This document shows positions 4,523 to 5,348 of a DNA stretch of 5,348 bases, in pieces. Made by a program: the position numbers and the translations under genes. The notes beneath the pieces are model-generated. The model was given only the letters and a program-made list of their open reading frames with translations, had not been told where the DNA came from and made no database searches. The stretch is from Planctomycetota bacterium (GTDB lineage Bacteria > Planctomycetota > Planctomycetia > Pirellulales > Thermoguttaceae), in NCBI GenBank assembly GCA_023397045.1, contig JAEWUR010000278.1:1-5348 (forward strand). Direction: 5' to 3'. Each line of letters opens with the position of its first letter. Position 1 is the stretch's first letter.

Positions 4523-5348
4523 ATGACGTCGCGCGACCTGGTAATCAAAACACTCAACCACGATCCCGTCCCTCGTGTTCCCCGAGACCTTTGGCTGCCG
4601 GACGGCGAAGCCTCGATTCCGGCCGATGAACTGGCCGAACTGAGCATTCGCTATCCCAGCGACATTGTTCAGCCGGAGATTGAACCTCTGGTCGACAAGA
4701 AAACCCAGGGAAAACCGAGCAAGACCGGCGATCTCACCGACGCCTGGGGGTGTGTTTGGCACGTCGCGCCGGGCACCGCGCCCGAGTTGAAACACTCGCC
4801 GCTGGCCGAGGCCGACAAGATCGCTTCGTACCAAGCTCCGGCCCGCCTGCTCGACCGATCGCGGTTTTCCAAGGTCAACAAGAGTTGCCATTCGACCAAC
4901 CGGTTCGTGCTGGGATGGTCCGAGGTCCGGCCGCTTGACCGCCTTCGAGCGTTGCGTGGGCCCGATGCGGCGTTGGTGGATCTGGCGCGTGGCACGAAAA
5001 ACATCCGCGCCTTGCTGACGATGCTCCACGAGACGGCCTGCAAGGAATTGGAACTCTGGGCCGGCACCGACGTCGATGGCGTGGTTCTCCGCGACGATTG
5101 GGGAACGGCCGAAGGGTTGCTCATCGCCCCGGAGATGTGGCGCGACATGTTCCGCCCGTTGTACCGCGACTATTGCCGAATCCTGCATGCCCACGATAAG
5201 TTCGTCTTTTTCCATTCCGACGGCAACGTGGTCGACATCCTTGGCGACCTGATCAAGTCGGGCGTCGACGCCGTCCACCTGCAAATGCACATGATGGACG
5301 TCGATCGGCTGGCAAAACGTTTTCGCGGTCGAGTCACGTTCTGGGGCG
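4523..5348 (+). CDS. Uroporphyrinogen decarboxylase-fold protein, not HemE (partial, 3' end missing)
   Basis: The frame is open from ATG 4523 to the window edge, giving 275 residues; relatives usually have about 340-380, so roughly 70-100 are missing. The URO-D family covers HemE and the methyl-transfer proteins MtaA/CmuA. Seen: the common N-terminus TSRDLVIKTLNHDPVPRVPRD (residues 2-22); an active-barrel block DDWGTAEGLLIAPEMWRDMFRPLYR (190-214 region); FFHSDGNVVDILGDLI (229-244), the usual barrel strand with its loop; and VTFWG at the end, which in relatives continues as FWGEID. It lacks the RQAGRY motif near the N-terminus that defines HemE, so haem synthesis is unlikely. The zinc-binding HxC of MtaA-like methyltransferases is HSD here (His231, Asp233), so that activity is also unproven. 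It is soluble, with no signal peptide. The substrate is unknown. It has its own strong promoter and diverges from the PilZ-like gene. Confidence 0.85.
   Translation, partial: MTSRDLVIKTLNHDPVPRVPRDLWLPDGEASIPADELAELSIRYPSDIVQPEIEPLVDKKTQGKPSKTGDLTDAWGCVWHVAPGTAPELKHSPLAEADKIASYQAPARLLDRSRFSKVNKSCHSTNRFVLGWSEVRPLDRLRALRGPDAALVDLARGTKNIRALLTMLHETACKELELWAGTDVDGVVLRDDWGTAEGLLIAPEMWRDMFRPLYRDYCRILHAHDKFVFFHSDGNVVDILGDLIKSGVDAVHLQMHMMDVDRLAKRFRGRVTFWG

Noticed and set aside
4481..5290. A 269-codon open frame on the minus strand
   Set aside because: It is antisense to the URO-D-fold gene, which has recognisable family blocks and its own promoter.
4523..5348. Calling the last gene hemE
   Set aside because: The RQAGRY motif near the N-terminus of true uroporphyrinogen decarboxylases is absent.

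Overview
The window reads as ordinary chromosomal DNA of a moderately GC-rich bacterium, most likely a planctomycete of the Pirellulales type. That is an inference from gene content and style: a PilZ-like small protein, a non-HemE uroporphyrinogen-decarboxylase-fold protein ending in the FWG block, an S41 peptidase overlapping tsaD, weak or absent Shine-Dalgarno sequences at several starts, and hairpin-rich gaps. No RNA gene, CRISPR array, transposase, phage gene or defence system is visible, and I found no new biological system. The most unusual material is in the gaps between genes.

Layout, left to right. (1) 2-418, +: the 3' end of an unrecognised protein gene. (2) 431-1084, +: a complete PmtA-type phospholipid (or lipid amine) N-methyltransferase. 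Its likely promoter, an extended -10 box, ends nine bases before the ATG, so the transcript would be nearly leaderless. (3) 1085-1285: a weak terminator candidate, a long imperfect inverted repeat (1120-1183), then two hairpins, the second abutting the ribosome binding site of the next gene. (4) 1286-2629, +: an exported CtpA/Prc-type S41 protease with an intact Ser-Lys-Gln triad. (5) 2626-3663, +: tsaD, the tRNA t6A37 threonylcarbamoyltransferase. Its GTG start overlaps the protease stop by four bases, so the two are probably translationally coupled. (6) 3672-3707: a GTAG-plus-palindrome element, REP-like, between convergent genes. (7) 3721-4137, -: a small PilZ-like protein with RxxxR and a degenerate second motif. 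(8) 4138-4522: a 385-base divergent gap with two groups of overlapping hairpins, a G8 run and a near-consensus sigma70 promoter with an extended -10. (9) 4523-5348, +: the first 275 residues of a URO-D-fold protein that runs off the window.

The genes do not form one pathway. The only tight unit is protease-tsaD. The methyltransferase (membrane lipid), the PilZ-like protein (possible cyclic-di-GMP link) and the URO-D-fold protein (corrinoid, methyl-transfer or porphyrin-like chemistry) each look separately transcribed.
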